Program-made: the position numbers and the translations under genes
In this document: positions 45,061 to 52,676 of the stretch, piece by piece
Layout: each line of letters opens with the position of its first letter
Numbering within the stretch: the stretch's first letter is position 1
The notes under the pieces: generated by a model
Databases searched by the model: none
Told to the model about the DNA's origin: nothing
The model's input: the letters and a program-made list of their open reading frames with translations, nothing else
Source: Chitinophaga niabensis
GTDB taxonomy: Bacteria; Bacteroidota; Bacteroidia; Chitinophagales; Chitinophagaceae
Direction of reading: 5' to 3'
Assembly (NCBI RefSeq): GCF_900129465.1
Contig: NZ_FSRA01000002.1
Location: 1,240,001 to 1,304,000 of the forward strand
DNA length: 64,000 nt

Positions 45061-46050
45061 TTATAGCCAGTTCTTTTTTGCTAAGTACTCCGCAATTTGT
45101 ACAGCATTGGTCGCTGCACCCTTCCTTAAGTTGTCTGCAACTATCCAGAGATTTAACGTGTTATCCTGTGTTTCGTCCCTGCGGATACGACCTACAAATA
45201 CATCATCCTTATCATGCGCATCTTTTGGCATGGGATACAGGCTTTTAGATGGATCATCTACAACGATCACTCCAGGTGCTGCAGCTAAGATGTTACGCAC
45301 TTCAGCCAGATCGAAATCTTTTTCAAACTCAATGTTCACACTTTCGCTATGGCCGCCCATTACAGGGATACGAACAGTTGTAGCAGTAACCTTCACTTTA
45401 TCATCTCCCATGATCTTGGTGGTTTCTTTCACCATTTTCATTTCTTCTTTTGTATAACCATTTTCCAGGAATACATCTATCTGCGGGATCACATTGAGGT
45501 CTATCTGGTAAGGATAAGCCATAACACCTTCAATACCTTTACGTTCGTTCATTAACTGATCTACTGCTTTTACACCTGTGCCTGTAACAGATTGATAAGT
45601 AGATACCACTACCCGTTGAATACCATACTTCTTATGTAAAGGCTCCAATACCAATACCATTTGAATGGTGGAACAGTTAGGATTAGCAATGATCTTATCT
45701 TCCGGTGTTAAGGCATGTGCATTCACTTCCGGCACCACCAGTTTTTTGGTTGGGTCCATCCGCCAGGCTGAAGAATTATCGATCACGGTGATACCTGCTG
45801 CTGCAAATTTAGGTGCCCACTCCAGGGAGGTGCTGCCACCGGCAGAGAAAATGGCTACGTTCGGTTTCATGGAAATAGCCGTATCTGCGGTCACAACCTT
45901 GTACGGCTTACCCTTATACATCACTTCCTTACCAACAGATTTCTCAGAAGCTACGGGTATCAATTCCGTTAAGGGGAAATTCCTTTCCGCCAATACTTGC
46001 AACATTTTGGTGCCTACCAGTCCGGTTGCACCTACTACGGCTACTTTCAT
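45061..46050 (-). CDS. asd: Aspartate-semialdehyde dehydrogenase
   Basis: 329 residues. NADP-binding N-terminus VAVVGATGLVGTKML, catalytic cysteine C126 in IANPNCSTIQMV, substrate-binding RIPVMGGHSESVNIEF with the conserved Arg and His, and the C-terminal LWIVADNLRKGAATNAVQIAE signature. It reduces aspartyl phosphate to aspartate semialdehyde in the pathway to lysine, diaminopimelate, threonine and methionine. It is monocistronic with a likely promoter about 27 bp upstream and a hairpin terminator. Assignment is secure. Confidence 0.98.
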   Translation of the reverse strand: MKVAVVGATGLVGTKMLQVLAERNFPLTELIPVASEKSVGKEVMYKGKPYKVVTADTAISMKPNVAIFSAGGSTSLEWAPKFAAAGITVIDNSSAWRMDPTKKLVVPEVNAHALTPEDKIIANPNCSTIQMVLVLEPLHKKYGIQRVVVSTYQSVTGTGVKAVDQLMNERKGIEGVMAYPYQIDLNVIPQIDVFLENGYTKEEMKMVKETTKIMGDDKVKVTATTVRIPVMGGHSESVNIEFEKDFDLAEVRNILAAAPGVIVVDDPSKSLYPMPKDAHDKDDVFVGRIRRDETQDNTLNLWIVADNLRKGAATNAVQIAEYLAKKNWL

Positions 46051-46076
46051 TGTTAAACTTAATTTTTAAGAGAGCA

Positions 46077-46084
46077 CAAAATTA
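46077..46084 (-). promoter_or_regulatory. TAATTTTG -7-like box of the asd promoter
   Basis: On the minus strand TAATTTTG matches TAnnTTTG and ends 26 nt before the asd ATG, giving a leader of about 20 nt. The -33 TTG is not convincingly spaced. Confidence 0.45.
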
Positions 46085-46147
46085 ATACAGAAAAGCAAGA
46101 CTTTCCTTATATTCAATCAGTTTGTTAACTCATTAAATTCTTCTATT

Positions 46148-47806
46148 ATGCAAGCCATTGTTTGTACGCTGCTGCTGGCGGCTTTTTTTATGCGTGATCC
46201 CATTCCTGCACAATATGACGTGCTGATCCACGAAATACTCGCAGATCCTTCTCCCACAGTGGGTTTACCGGATTATGAATTCATTGAATTAAAGAATGTT
46301 TCTGCCGTTGCGGTGAACCTGGGCGGCTGGGTGCTAAGGGACAGCAGCCAGGCCATTACCCTCCCTGCATTTATTTTGCAGCCGGATAGCCTGGTGGTGA
46401 TCTGTTCCCGTACGGCGCTTCCTTTTTTCTCTCCGGCCATTGCAGCCGGTAGCTTTCTTTCCCTTGGAAACGAGGGTGAACGCTTATCCCTTTATGATAA
46501 AAGCGGGCGATTGATCCATACAGTGGATTATCATAAAGACTGGTATGCGGGCAGCATTAAAGAAAATGGCGGATGGAGCCTGGAAATGATCGATACCAGG
46601 TGGCCCTGCGCAGGAAGTGAAAACTGGAAAGCTTCCGTGGCTATGTTGGGCGGCACACCGGGAAAAAATAATGCTGTTGCAGGTACTATTAAAGAACCTC
46701 CCCTGCCGGAACTATTAAGGGTCACGGTTACTGACCCGCTGCATCTGCAACTACACTTTTCCGGGATAATAGATAGTTTGTCTGCCGTGCGGGCCCTTGA
46801 TCACTTTAAAAGTGTTGCTGTGCAGTATAATATAGTGTTGGTTGAATTAAACGCGCCATTGGAAAAAGGGCAGATCTATTCACTGCAAACCAACCGCATT
46901 ACGGATTGTAACAACCGGGAGATCTCTCAACCGGTGCCGGTTGCATATGCACTTCCGGAAAAGGCCGATAGCTTAGACCTGGTCATTAATGAAGTATTAT
47001 TTGATCCGCCCGCAGGAGCAGCTGATTTTGCGGAGCTTTATAACCGCAGTAATAAAGCCATTGATCTGCAAAACCTTTACTTTGCCTCCCTTCGTCCGGA
47101 TGGTGCTATCAAACAGCCTGTACAGCTGGCAAAAGGCCCTTTCTTATTATTACCGGGAGAATACCTGGCTTTTTCAACTGAGCTCCCGGCATTGTGCCGT
47201 TCCTATGCCTGCAAGGGTAAATTACAGGCCATCGGTTCTCTACCTACTTTACCGGATGATGAGGGTACCCTTCTATTAATGAAGGGGGATGGCAGGATCA
47301 TTGATATACTTCATTATAACCGTGCCTGGCATTTGAGCATTTTACCCGGCACCAGGGGAATTTCCCTGGAAAGGGTACAGGCTGATGGACATACGCAGGA
47401 TCCGGGAAACTGGCATTCAGCCGCTGCCACGGCTGGTTCTGCTACGCCGGGATATGCAAATTCCCAGCAAATAATTGCCGGTAACCCTGTTGAAGGCTTT
47501 CAGCTTGTTTCCCGCGTGTTCAGTCCGAATAACGACGGCTACCAGGACATTGCACAGCTGCAATGGGAGCTCCCCGTTCCGGGTTATGTGGCTGAGGTGA
47601 TGGCATTTGATGCGGAAGGCCGTACTGTGAGGCACCTGGCAAGGAATCAGCTGTTGGGGAACAGGGGAAATATCAACTGGGACGGACTTTCGGATACCGG
47701 GGAGGTGGTAAGGCCGGGAATCTATGTTATCTTTGTACGGATTTTTAATATGCAAGGAAGGATAAACACCCTGAAACTCCCGCTGGTATTGGCCGGCACC
47801 CCATAA
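46148..47806 (+). CDS. Lamin-tail domain surface protein with FlgD-like C-terminal domain
   Basis: 552 residues with an N-terminal hydrophobic segment (AIVCTLLLAAFF) likely to be a signal peptide. Two lamin-tail (LTD) beta domains are visible: about residues 24-130 (VLIHEILADPSPTVGLPDYEFIELKN...GGWVLRDSSQ...) and about 275-390 (LVINEVLFDPPAGAADFAELYNRSN...). The C-terminal ~95 residues (RVFSPNNDGYQDIAQLQWEL...NWDGLSDTGEVVRPGIYVIFVRIF) resemble FlgD-like/CHU_C Ig folds that close type IX secreted proteins. The protein is probably exported to the cell surface. LTD domains bind DNA, protein or membranes in various proteins, so no specific ligand can be given. Confidence 0.85.
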   Translation: MQAIVCTLLLAAFFMRDPIPAQYDVLIHEILADPSPTVGLPDYEFIELKNVSAVAVNLGGWVLRDSSQAITLPAFILQPDSLVVICSRTALPFFSPAIAAGSFLSLGNEGERLSLYDKSGRLIHTVDYHKDWYAGSIKENGGWSLEMIDTRWPCAGSENWKASVAMLGGTPGKNNAVAGTIKEPPLPELLRVTVTDPLHLQLHFSGIIDSLSAVRALDHFKSVAVQYNIVLVELNAPLEKGQIYSLQTNRITDCNNREISQPVPVAYALPEKADSLDLVINEVLFDPPAGAADFAELYNRSNKAIDLQNLYFASLRPDGAIKQPVQLAKGPFLLLPGEYLAFSTELPALCRSYACKGKLQAIGSLPTLPDDEGTLLLMKGDGRIIDILHYNRAWHLSILPGTRGISLERVQADGHTQDPGNWHSAAATAGSATPGYANSQQIIAGNPVEGFQLVSRVFSPNNDGYQDIAQLQWELPVPGYVAEVMAFDAEGRTVRHLARNQLLGNRGNINWDGLSDTGEVVRPGIYVIFVRIFNMQGRINTLKLPLVLAGTP

Positions 47807-47864
47807 ATCCGGGTATTTTCGGGAGAATTGAGAATTGTCAGCGTGATATCTATTGCTAATTTTT

Positions 47865-47872
47865 TATATTTG
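47865..47872 (+). promoter_or_regulatory. TATATTTG -7-like box of the DUF5606 gene
   Basis: TATATTTG matches TAnnTTTG and ends 20 nt before the ATG at 47893. No TTG lies at the ideal distance upstream. Confidence 0.45.
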
Positions 47873-47892
47873 CCGTTCTTAAAAATGAATTC

Positions 47893-48501
47893 ATGCAGTA
47901 CAGAGAAATTGTTGCAGTCACCGGTTTAGGCGGTTTATTTCAATTGCTGGCCAGCAAACAGGATGGCGCTATTGTAAGATCGCTGGAAGACAAGAGCACA
48001 CGCTTCGTTTCTTCCCGGGTACATAATTTTACCCCATTGGAGAGCATTGAAGTATTCACCACAGGCGATAACGTGAACCTGGCAGCTGTTTTCCAGGCTA
48101 TGCAGGACAAGGAAGCGAAATTTCCGCTTGCAGATGCCAAAGCAGATAACCAGACGGTAAAAGCTTATTTTAAAAACGTGTTCCCTGAATTTGATGAGGA
48201 CCGTGTTTATGTAAGTGATATGAAGAAGATGGTAAAATGGTATGCCATCCTCAAAACCAATGACCTGCTGAAGTTTGAAGAAGAAACGGAAGAAGTGGAA
48301 GCAGCGGAAGAGGCAGCTCCTGCAGAGGAAGCCAAACCAAAAGCAAAGGCCAAAAAGGAAGCGGTTGCTGAAGAAGCGCCGGCAGAAGAGAAAGCGGCTC
48401 CTAAAAAGAAAGCACCTGCTAAGAAAGCAGCGGCTGCTGATGCAGAGGGCGAAGAGAAAAAACCAAAAGCGGCAGCTAAAAAGAAGAAAACGGAAGAGTA
48501 A
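47893..48501 (+). CDS. DUF5606 domain protein with Lys/Ala-rich tail
   Basis: 202 residues. Residues 1-128 match the DUF5606 family of Bacteroidota (YREIVAVTGLGGLFQLLASKQDGAIVRSLED...FVSSRVHNFTPLESIEVFT). The last ~70 residues are low complexity: first Glu/Ala (EETEEVEAAEEAAPAEEA), then Lys/Ala/Pro (KPKAKAKKEAV, KKKAPAKKAAAADAE, KKPKAAAKKKKTEE). The tail resembles histone H1-like or ribosome-associated basic tails and suggests nucleic acid contact. The function of DUF5606 is unknown. It is monocistronic with a strong terminator. Confidence 0.92.
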   Translation: MQYREIVAVTGLGGLFQLLASKQDGAIVRSLEDKSTRFVSSRVHNFTPLESIEVFTTGDNVNLAAVFQAMQDKEAKFPLADAKADNQTVKAYFKNVFPEFDEDRVYVSDMKKMVKWYAILKTNDLLKFEEETEEVEAAEEAAPAEEAKPKAKAKKEAVAEEAPAEEKAAPKKKAPAKKAAAADAEGEEKKPKAAAKKKKTEE

Positions 48502-48523
48502 TCCTCTCCCCGTCCAGTATAAA

Positions 48524-48561
48524 AGATCCAAATCCCCTTACCGGATTTGGATCTTTTTTTT
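48524..48561 (+). terminator. DUF5606 gene terminator
   Basis: AGATCCAAATCC (48524-48535) pairs perfectly with GGATTTGGATCT (48543-48554) around a 7-nt loop, followed by TTTTTTT. Confidence 0.95.
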
Positions 48562-48611
48562 GTGTGGCTATGTTTAGCTATTTTTATAAATAACGAATAA
48601 CAGAAAGAATC

Positions 48612-50330
48612 ATGCAAACTGCTCATATTTCCGCACCGCCCAGGCATTTCTTACCAGCTGATTTTACGGTAACAACATGGGATGCATTACAACCTTATTT
48701 TGAAGCGCTGCAAAACAGGCCGCTGCAAAGTGTTTCCGACCTGGAACAATGGCTGAAGGATATCAGCGAAGTGGAAGCTGTGATCAGCGAAGACGCTTGC
48801 TGGCGGCAGATCCGTATGACGCGCGATACAGCTAACAAAGCATATGAAGAGGCCTTCACTTATTTCTGTATGGAGATCCAGCCTAAGCTGCAACCTTATG
48901 CAGATGCGCTGAACCGCAAGCTCCTGGCCAGTGAATTCAAAGATCAGCTGGACCAGCAGTTGTATTTCACCTACCTCCGCAATGTGCAGAAACAGGTGAA
49001 ACTTTTCCATGAAAAGAATGTGCCCATCCAGGCAGAACTCAGTGTGATGGCACAGCAGTATGGTGTGATCTCAGGGTCCATGACCATAGAGGTGAATGGA
49101 CAGGAGTATACTTTGCAACAGGCAGCTAAGTTCCTCGAGAACCCTGACCGTGCGTTAAGAGAAGAAGTATTTACCAAAACGGCCGCCCGCCGTTTGAAAG
49201 ATAAAGAAAAGCTGGACGAGCTCTATTCCACACTGGTGGGTAAACGGCACGAAATAGCATTGAATGCCGGTTTTGCGAATTACCGTGATTACAAGTTTGA
49301 AGAACTCGGGCGTTTTGAATATACCAAGGAAGATTGCTTCCAGTTCCATGCGGCTGTGAAAGAACACATCCTGCCATTGGTGAAACAATCCCTGGAAAGG
49401 CAAAAAACAAAACTGGGATTAGATGTACTGAAGCCATGGGACAGTGATGCAGAGCCATTGGGTACCAAACCGCTGGAGCCATTCAAAAGCGGGGAAGAAA
49501 TGATCGGCAAATCCATTGAATGTTTTACACAACTGCGTCCTTTCTTTGGAGAGTGCCTGCAGGTGATGAAAGACCTGGGCCGCCTTGACCTGGATAGCCG
49601 TAAGAATAAAGCCCCTGGCGGATATAATTGTCCGCTTGCAGAAACCGGCGTGCCCTTCATTTTCATGAATGCAGCAGGGCAAATGAAAGACCTGACCACT
49701 ATGGTACATGAAGGTGGGCATGCTATTCATTCTTTTCTGAGCCATCATCTTTCCCTCAGTGCCTTTAAGGAATACCCGATGGAGATTGCGGAAGTAGCCA
49801 GCATGAGCATGGAACTGTTCAGTATGGACCATTGGGATATTTTCTTCGATAACCCGGATGAATTGCGCCGTGCCAAATTGCAACAACTGGAACGGGCCAT
49901 CACCATCTTCCCCTGGATAGCTATCATTGATAAATTCCAGCACTGGATCTATGAACATCCCCAACATACCGTGGCAGAACGTACAGCTGAATGGGTGAAG
50001 ATCATGGATGAATTCTCTCCCGGTAATATTGACTGGAGCGGACATGAAACGTACCGCGCCAACAACTGGCAAAGGCAGCTGCACTTATTCGAAGTACCTT
50101 TCTATTATATTGAATACGGTATTGCACAATTAGGTGCTATTGCCATGTGGAAGCAATACAAAGAAAATCCGAAACAGGCCCTGGACAATTATGAGAAAGC
50201 ACTGGGCCTTGGTTATACAAAAACATTGAGAGAGCTCTATACAGCTGCGGGGATCAAATTCGATTTCTCTCCGGCATACGTAAAAGAGCTGGCGGGTTTT
50301 GTGCAGCAGGAAATAGATAAGATCTTATGA
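48612..50330 (+). CDS. M3 family oligoendopeptidase
   Basis: 572 residues, the usual length of PepF/M3-type oligoendopeptidases. The zinc motif HEGGH lies at residues 366-370 (TTMVHEGGHAIHSFL), with the third ligand Glu about 25 residues later in YPMEIAEVASMSMELF. The C-terminal FEVPFYYIEYGIAQLGAIAMWKQY segment, with the substrate Tyr pair, is typical of the family. No signal peptide is present, so the enzyme works in the cytoplasm on short peptides. The stop overlaps the next start (ATGA), implying co-translation. Confidence 0.96.
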   Translation: MQTAHISAPPRHFLPADFTVTTWDALQPYFEALQNRPLQSVSDLEQWLKDISEVEAVISEDACWRQIRMTRDTANKAYEEAFTYFCMEIQPKLQPYADALNRKLLASEFKDQLDQQLYFTYLRNVQKQVKLFHEKNVPIQAELSVMAQQYGVISGSMTIEVNGQEYTLQQAAKFLENPDRALREEVFTKTAARRLKDKEKLDELYSTLVGKRHEIALNAGFANYRDYKFEELGRFEYTKEDCFQFHAAVKEHILPLVKQSLERQKTKLGLDVLKPWDSDAEPLGTKPLEPFKSGEEMIGKSIECFTQLRPFFGECLQVMKDLGRLDLDSRKNKAPGGYNCPLAETGVPFIFMNAAGQMKDLTTMVHEGGHAIHSFLSHHLSLSAFKEYPMEIAEVASMSMELFSMDHWDIFFDNPDELRRAKLQQLERAITIFPWIAIIDKFQHWIYEHPQHTVAERTAEWVKIMDEFSPGNIDWSGHETYRANNWQRQLHLFEVPFYYIEYGIAQLGAIAMWKQYKENPKQALDNYEKALGLGYTKTLRELYTAAGIKFDFSPAYVKELAGFVQQEIDKIL

Positions 50331-50989
50331 TAAAATGCATAACTATCATCCTATTGGTAGGTGTTAGTGCTCTTTCTGTTTCTGCACAGAAAGAGCCTGC
50401 CCTTGCCAGGTCAATGGATAGTGTATATGTAGTAGATCAGGCCGTGAGGAAGTTATTCAGCTCATCCCTGAACAGGGATTCCATGGCAAAAGCAAAGAAT
50501 GTTCCTGTAGATGAAATATACACTGTACTGACTGCAGAAATGGTGCGTATCGATTCTGCCAATATACGTTTTATAGATTCTGTGATCAGGGTCTACGGTT
50601 ATCCGGGAAAGAGCCTCGTAGGAGAGAATGCCAGTTATGCTGCCTGGAGTGTGATCCAGCATTCCAGCAGGATAGATGAATTTATGCCTTTGTTGAAAGC
50701 TGCGGCAGATAATGGCGAACTGGATTTCCCTTTCTATGCGATGACACTGGACCGGCAACTGATGTACAAACGCCAGGAACAGATCTATGGTACGCAGGGC
50801 AGTATGGTAACGCTTAAAAGTGGCGAAAAAGGAATGATCATCTGGCCCATTAAAGACCCGGAAGGGGTGGATGAACGCCGGAAAAAAGCTGGGTTCACTT
50901 CTACAGTTAAAGAGAACGCGGCCAGGATGCGCATCGACTATAAAGTATACAAACTATCTGACCTGAGCGAGCCGGTTAAAAAGCAGTAG
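50327..50989 (+). CDS. DUF6624 family exported protein
   Basis: 220 residues with a signal peptide (ending SVSAQ). The DUF6624 pattern is recognisable: YGYPGKSLVGENASYAAWSVIQHSS, then LKAAADNGELDFPFYAMTLDRQLMYKRQEQIYGTQ and PIKDPEGVDERRKKAGF. The family has no known function. It overlaps the M3 peptidase gene by 4 bp and is convergent with the Fur-type regulator, whose stop is only 3 bp away. Confidence 0.85.
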   Translation: MIKCITIILLVGVSALSVSAQKEPALARSMDSVYVVDQAVRKLFSSSLNRDSMAKAKNVPVDEIYTVLTAEMVRIDSANIRFIDSVIRVYGYPGKSLVGENASYAAWSVIQHSSRIDEFMPLLKAAADNGELDFPFYAMTLDRQLMYKRQEQIYGTQGSMVTLKSGEKGMIIWPIKDPEGVDERRKKAGFTSTVKENAARMRIDYKVYKLSDLSEPVKKQ

Positions 50990-50992
50990 TCT

Positions 50993-51421
50993 TTATTTAC
51001 ATTCTTTACATACCCCGCTTACCACTACCTCCACATTATGCAGTGCATAACCTTTGGGTAATGAAATAACCGGAACATCTGTTTCTTCCAGGCAGGATGT
51101 ATTACCACACTCTTCGCAACGGAAGTGAACATGGTGATCGTGGTGTTCATGTTCTTTACATTCCGATCTGCAGATGGCATATCGTACGGAAGTATCTGTA
51201 GTAGGTATTTTATGTACGATCCCTTTATCCAGGAAGGTTTGCAGGGTACGGTAAATGGTAACCCTGTCAAACGACTTGCCACTCAGTTTTTCGAAATCCG
51301 CATGTTCCAGTGCACCGTTACTTTTCAAAAAGAGCTCCAGGATCTTTACACGCGTATCCGTAATACTCAGGTTACTGGAGCGCAACAACTGCACAATGAG
51401 TTCTTTGTGTTTTGCAGCCAT
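50993..51421 (-). CDS. Fur-family metal-responsive repressor, probably Zur-like
   Basis: 142 residues from the ATG at 51421; an ATG at 51439 overlapping the SCO gene would add six residues. N-terminal winged helix (LSITDTRVKILELFLKSNGALEHADFEKL...FDRVTIYRTLQTFLDKGIV). The C-terminal metal-binding domain has the His-rich CKEHEHHDHHVHFRCEECG and two CxxC motifs (CEEC and the terminal CKEC) for the structural zinc. Fur, Zur and PerR cannot be separated by this alone. The neighbours (COG0523 GTPase, MerC, TonB receptor, DUF3299-like ABC system) point to zinc. It ends the minus-strand gene series and lies about 10 bp after the SCO gene. Confidence 0.88.
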   Translation of the reverse strand: MAAKHKELIVQLLRSSNLSITDTRVKILELFLKSNGALEHADFEKLSGKSFDRVTIYRTLQTFLDKGIVHKIPTTDTSVRYAICRSECKEHEHHDHHVHFRCEECGNTSCLEETDVPVISLPKGYALHNVEVVVSGVCKECK

Positions 51422-51431
51422 GTGAATCAAT

Positions 51432-52058
51432 TTATTCATGCATCAGCTGGTCAATTTCTTTGATCAGCTTCTCAATATCTTTATCTTTTGTTCCTTCATA
51501 TAAACCCCTGATCTGGCCATCACCGTCTACCAGTGCAAACCACTGGGTGTGAATGAAGTCATCTTCACCGGTAAATTTTCCATCATCTACGAGGTAACTT
51601 TCGCGGGCCAGTTTGTACAGGTGCCTTTTATCACCCGTTAAAAAAAGCCAGTTCTTTACATCCGCGCCGTGTTTGTCAGCATACGCCTTTAACACGGGGA
51701 TGGAATCGTAATCAGGATCAGATGTATGGGAGAGGATCAGGAAGTTTGGATTATCCTTATACTTTGCATACACTTTCTCCATATTCTTGTTCATCACGGG
51801 GCAGATATTCGTACAGGTAGTGAAGAAGTATTCTGCCACGTAGATCTTTCCTTTAACATTGTCCTGTGTGATGGTTTTTCCATCCTGGTTGGTCAACTTG
51901 AAACCCTGGACCGTGTGGCCGGGAGTGCCCAGCACCGGGAGCTTTTCCTTTCCGAAGAATTCACCGGTACCTTCTTTGATCATCAGTCCCGCAAACCCCA
52001 TGAACCCTACGCTCAGCAACACAAAAAAGGAGATATAAAAGATCGCTTTCTTAGACAT
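51432..52058 (-). CDS. SCO1/SenC family protein
   Basis: 208 residues. An N-terminal membrane anchor (AIFYISFFVLLSVGFMGFAGLMI) precedes a thioredoxin fold. The metal and redox motif C-x-x-x-C-P is in FTTCTNICPVMNKNM and the conserved His is in DDFIHTQWFALVD. SCO proteins bind copper and help build the CuA centre of cytochrome oxidase, or act as thiol reductases. In this metal locus it could instead serve copper/zinc balance or periplasmic redox protection. It follows the DUF3299-like gene by 57 bp with a possible promoter between, and is followed closely by the Fur-type gene. Confidence 0.93.
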   Translation of the reverse strand: MSKKAIFYISFFVLLSVGFMGFAGLMIKEGTGEFFGKEKLPVLGTPGHTVQGFKLTNQDGKTITQDNVKGKIYVAEYFFTTCTNICPVMNKNMEKVYAKYKDNPNFLILSHTSDPDYDSIPVLKAYADKHGADVKNWLFLTGDKRHLYKLARESYLVDDGKFTGEDDFIHTQWFALVDGDGQIRGLYEGTKDKDIEKLIKEIDQLMHE

Positions 52059-52084
52059 ATCAATTCCGTCTTAAATCTAATATA

Positions 52085-52092
52085 CAAAGGTA
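52085..52092 (-). promoter_or_regulatory. TACCTTTG -7-like box of the SCO-Fur genes
   Basis: On the minus strand TACCTTTG matches TAnnTTTG exactly and ends 26 nt before the SCO ATG. This suggests that SCO and Fur can be transcribed apart from the upstream ABC genes. Confidence 0.45.
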
Positions 52093-52115
52093 GCACAGTT
52101 TCACCAGATCACCAT

Positions 52116-52676
52116 TTACTTGCCAACCAGTATGGCATCGTCCAGATTATAATATAATTCGTAAATATTTTTCTCATTGAGCCTTAACCTGCCCTGGAAA
52201 CGAACATAGTCATCCGTTTCAAAAGCCGGTTTGCCGGATTTGAACTTGAGGGTCATGATAGTTTCAGGGCCTGCGCCTCCGCAAAAGAAGCAGGAGCTGT
52301 TGGGATTGGCGGAAAGAACATACATACCCCCTTTGGCATCTACGGGGATCACATAACCGCTGATGCTGATATTTTTTCCATGCATGGCTTTGATAGTACG
52401 GGAAAAAGAAGGGTACAACATAGGCATCTGCATCTTTTCATCCCATTTGCGGTCGAAGATCACATCGGAGAGCTGTTTCCAGGTAACTTTTTGCACGGCA
52501 GTATCTTCCGGATAGCTGACAGTGGACATGGGTAAGCTTTCTGTATTAGCCTGTTGCCTGAACCTCAGCACCTGGCCCAGGTAACTGTTCCCATGTTTGC
52601 AGAATTGCGAGATATTGGAACAGGAAACCAGCAGAAAAGCCATGGCAACCACTAATATTCTTTCTATTTTAAGCAT
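52116..52676 (-). CDS. DUF3299-like lipoprotein
   Basis: 186 residues. Signal peptide with lipobox L-V-S-C (about residues 16-19). The mature part has the pattern VTWKQLSDVIFDRKWDE...GKNISISGYVIPVDAKGGMYVLSANPNSSCFFCGGAGPETIMTLKF...VRFQGRLRL...YYNLDDAILVG. The W-x-x-L, G-Y-V-I-P and closing beta strands resemble DUF3299, and the FFCGGAGPE segment adds a CxxC-type cysteine pair. DUF3299 lipoproteins occur with an FtsX-type ABC pair in zinc-responsive clusters such as the Pseudomonas PA4063-PA4066 region, as I recall. It overlaps the permease gene by 8 bp, so it is part of the same system. Confidence 0.78.
   Translation of the reverse strand: MLKIERILVVAMAFLLVSCSNISQFCKHGNSYLGQVLRFRQQANTESLPMSTVSYPEDTAVQKVTWKQLSDVIFDRKWDEKMQMPMLYPSFSRTIKAMHGKNISISGYVIPVDAKGGMYVLSANPNSSCFFCGGAGPETIMTLKFKSGKPAFETDDYVRFQGRLRLNEKNIYELYYNLDDAILVGK

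Noticed and set aside
47935..48531. 198-residue minus-strand frame opposite DUF5606
   Set aside because: Its Phe/Leu/Cys/Arg-rich sequence is the reverse of the Lys/Ala/Glu tail codons of the real gene.
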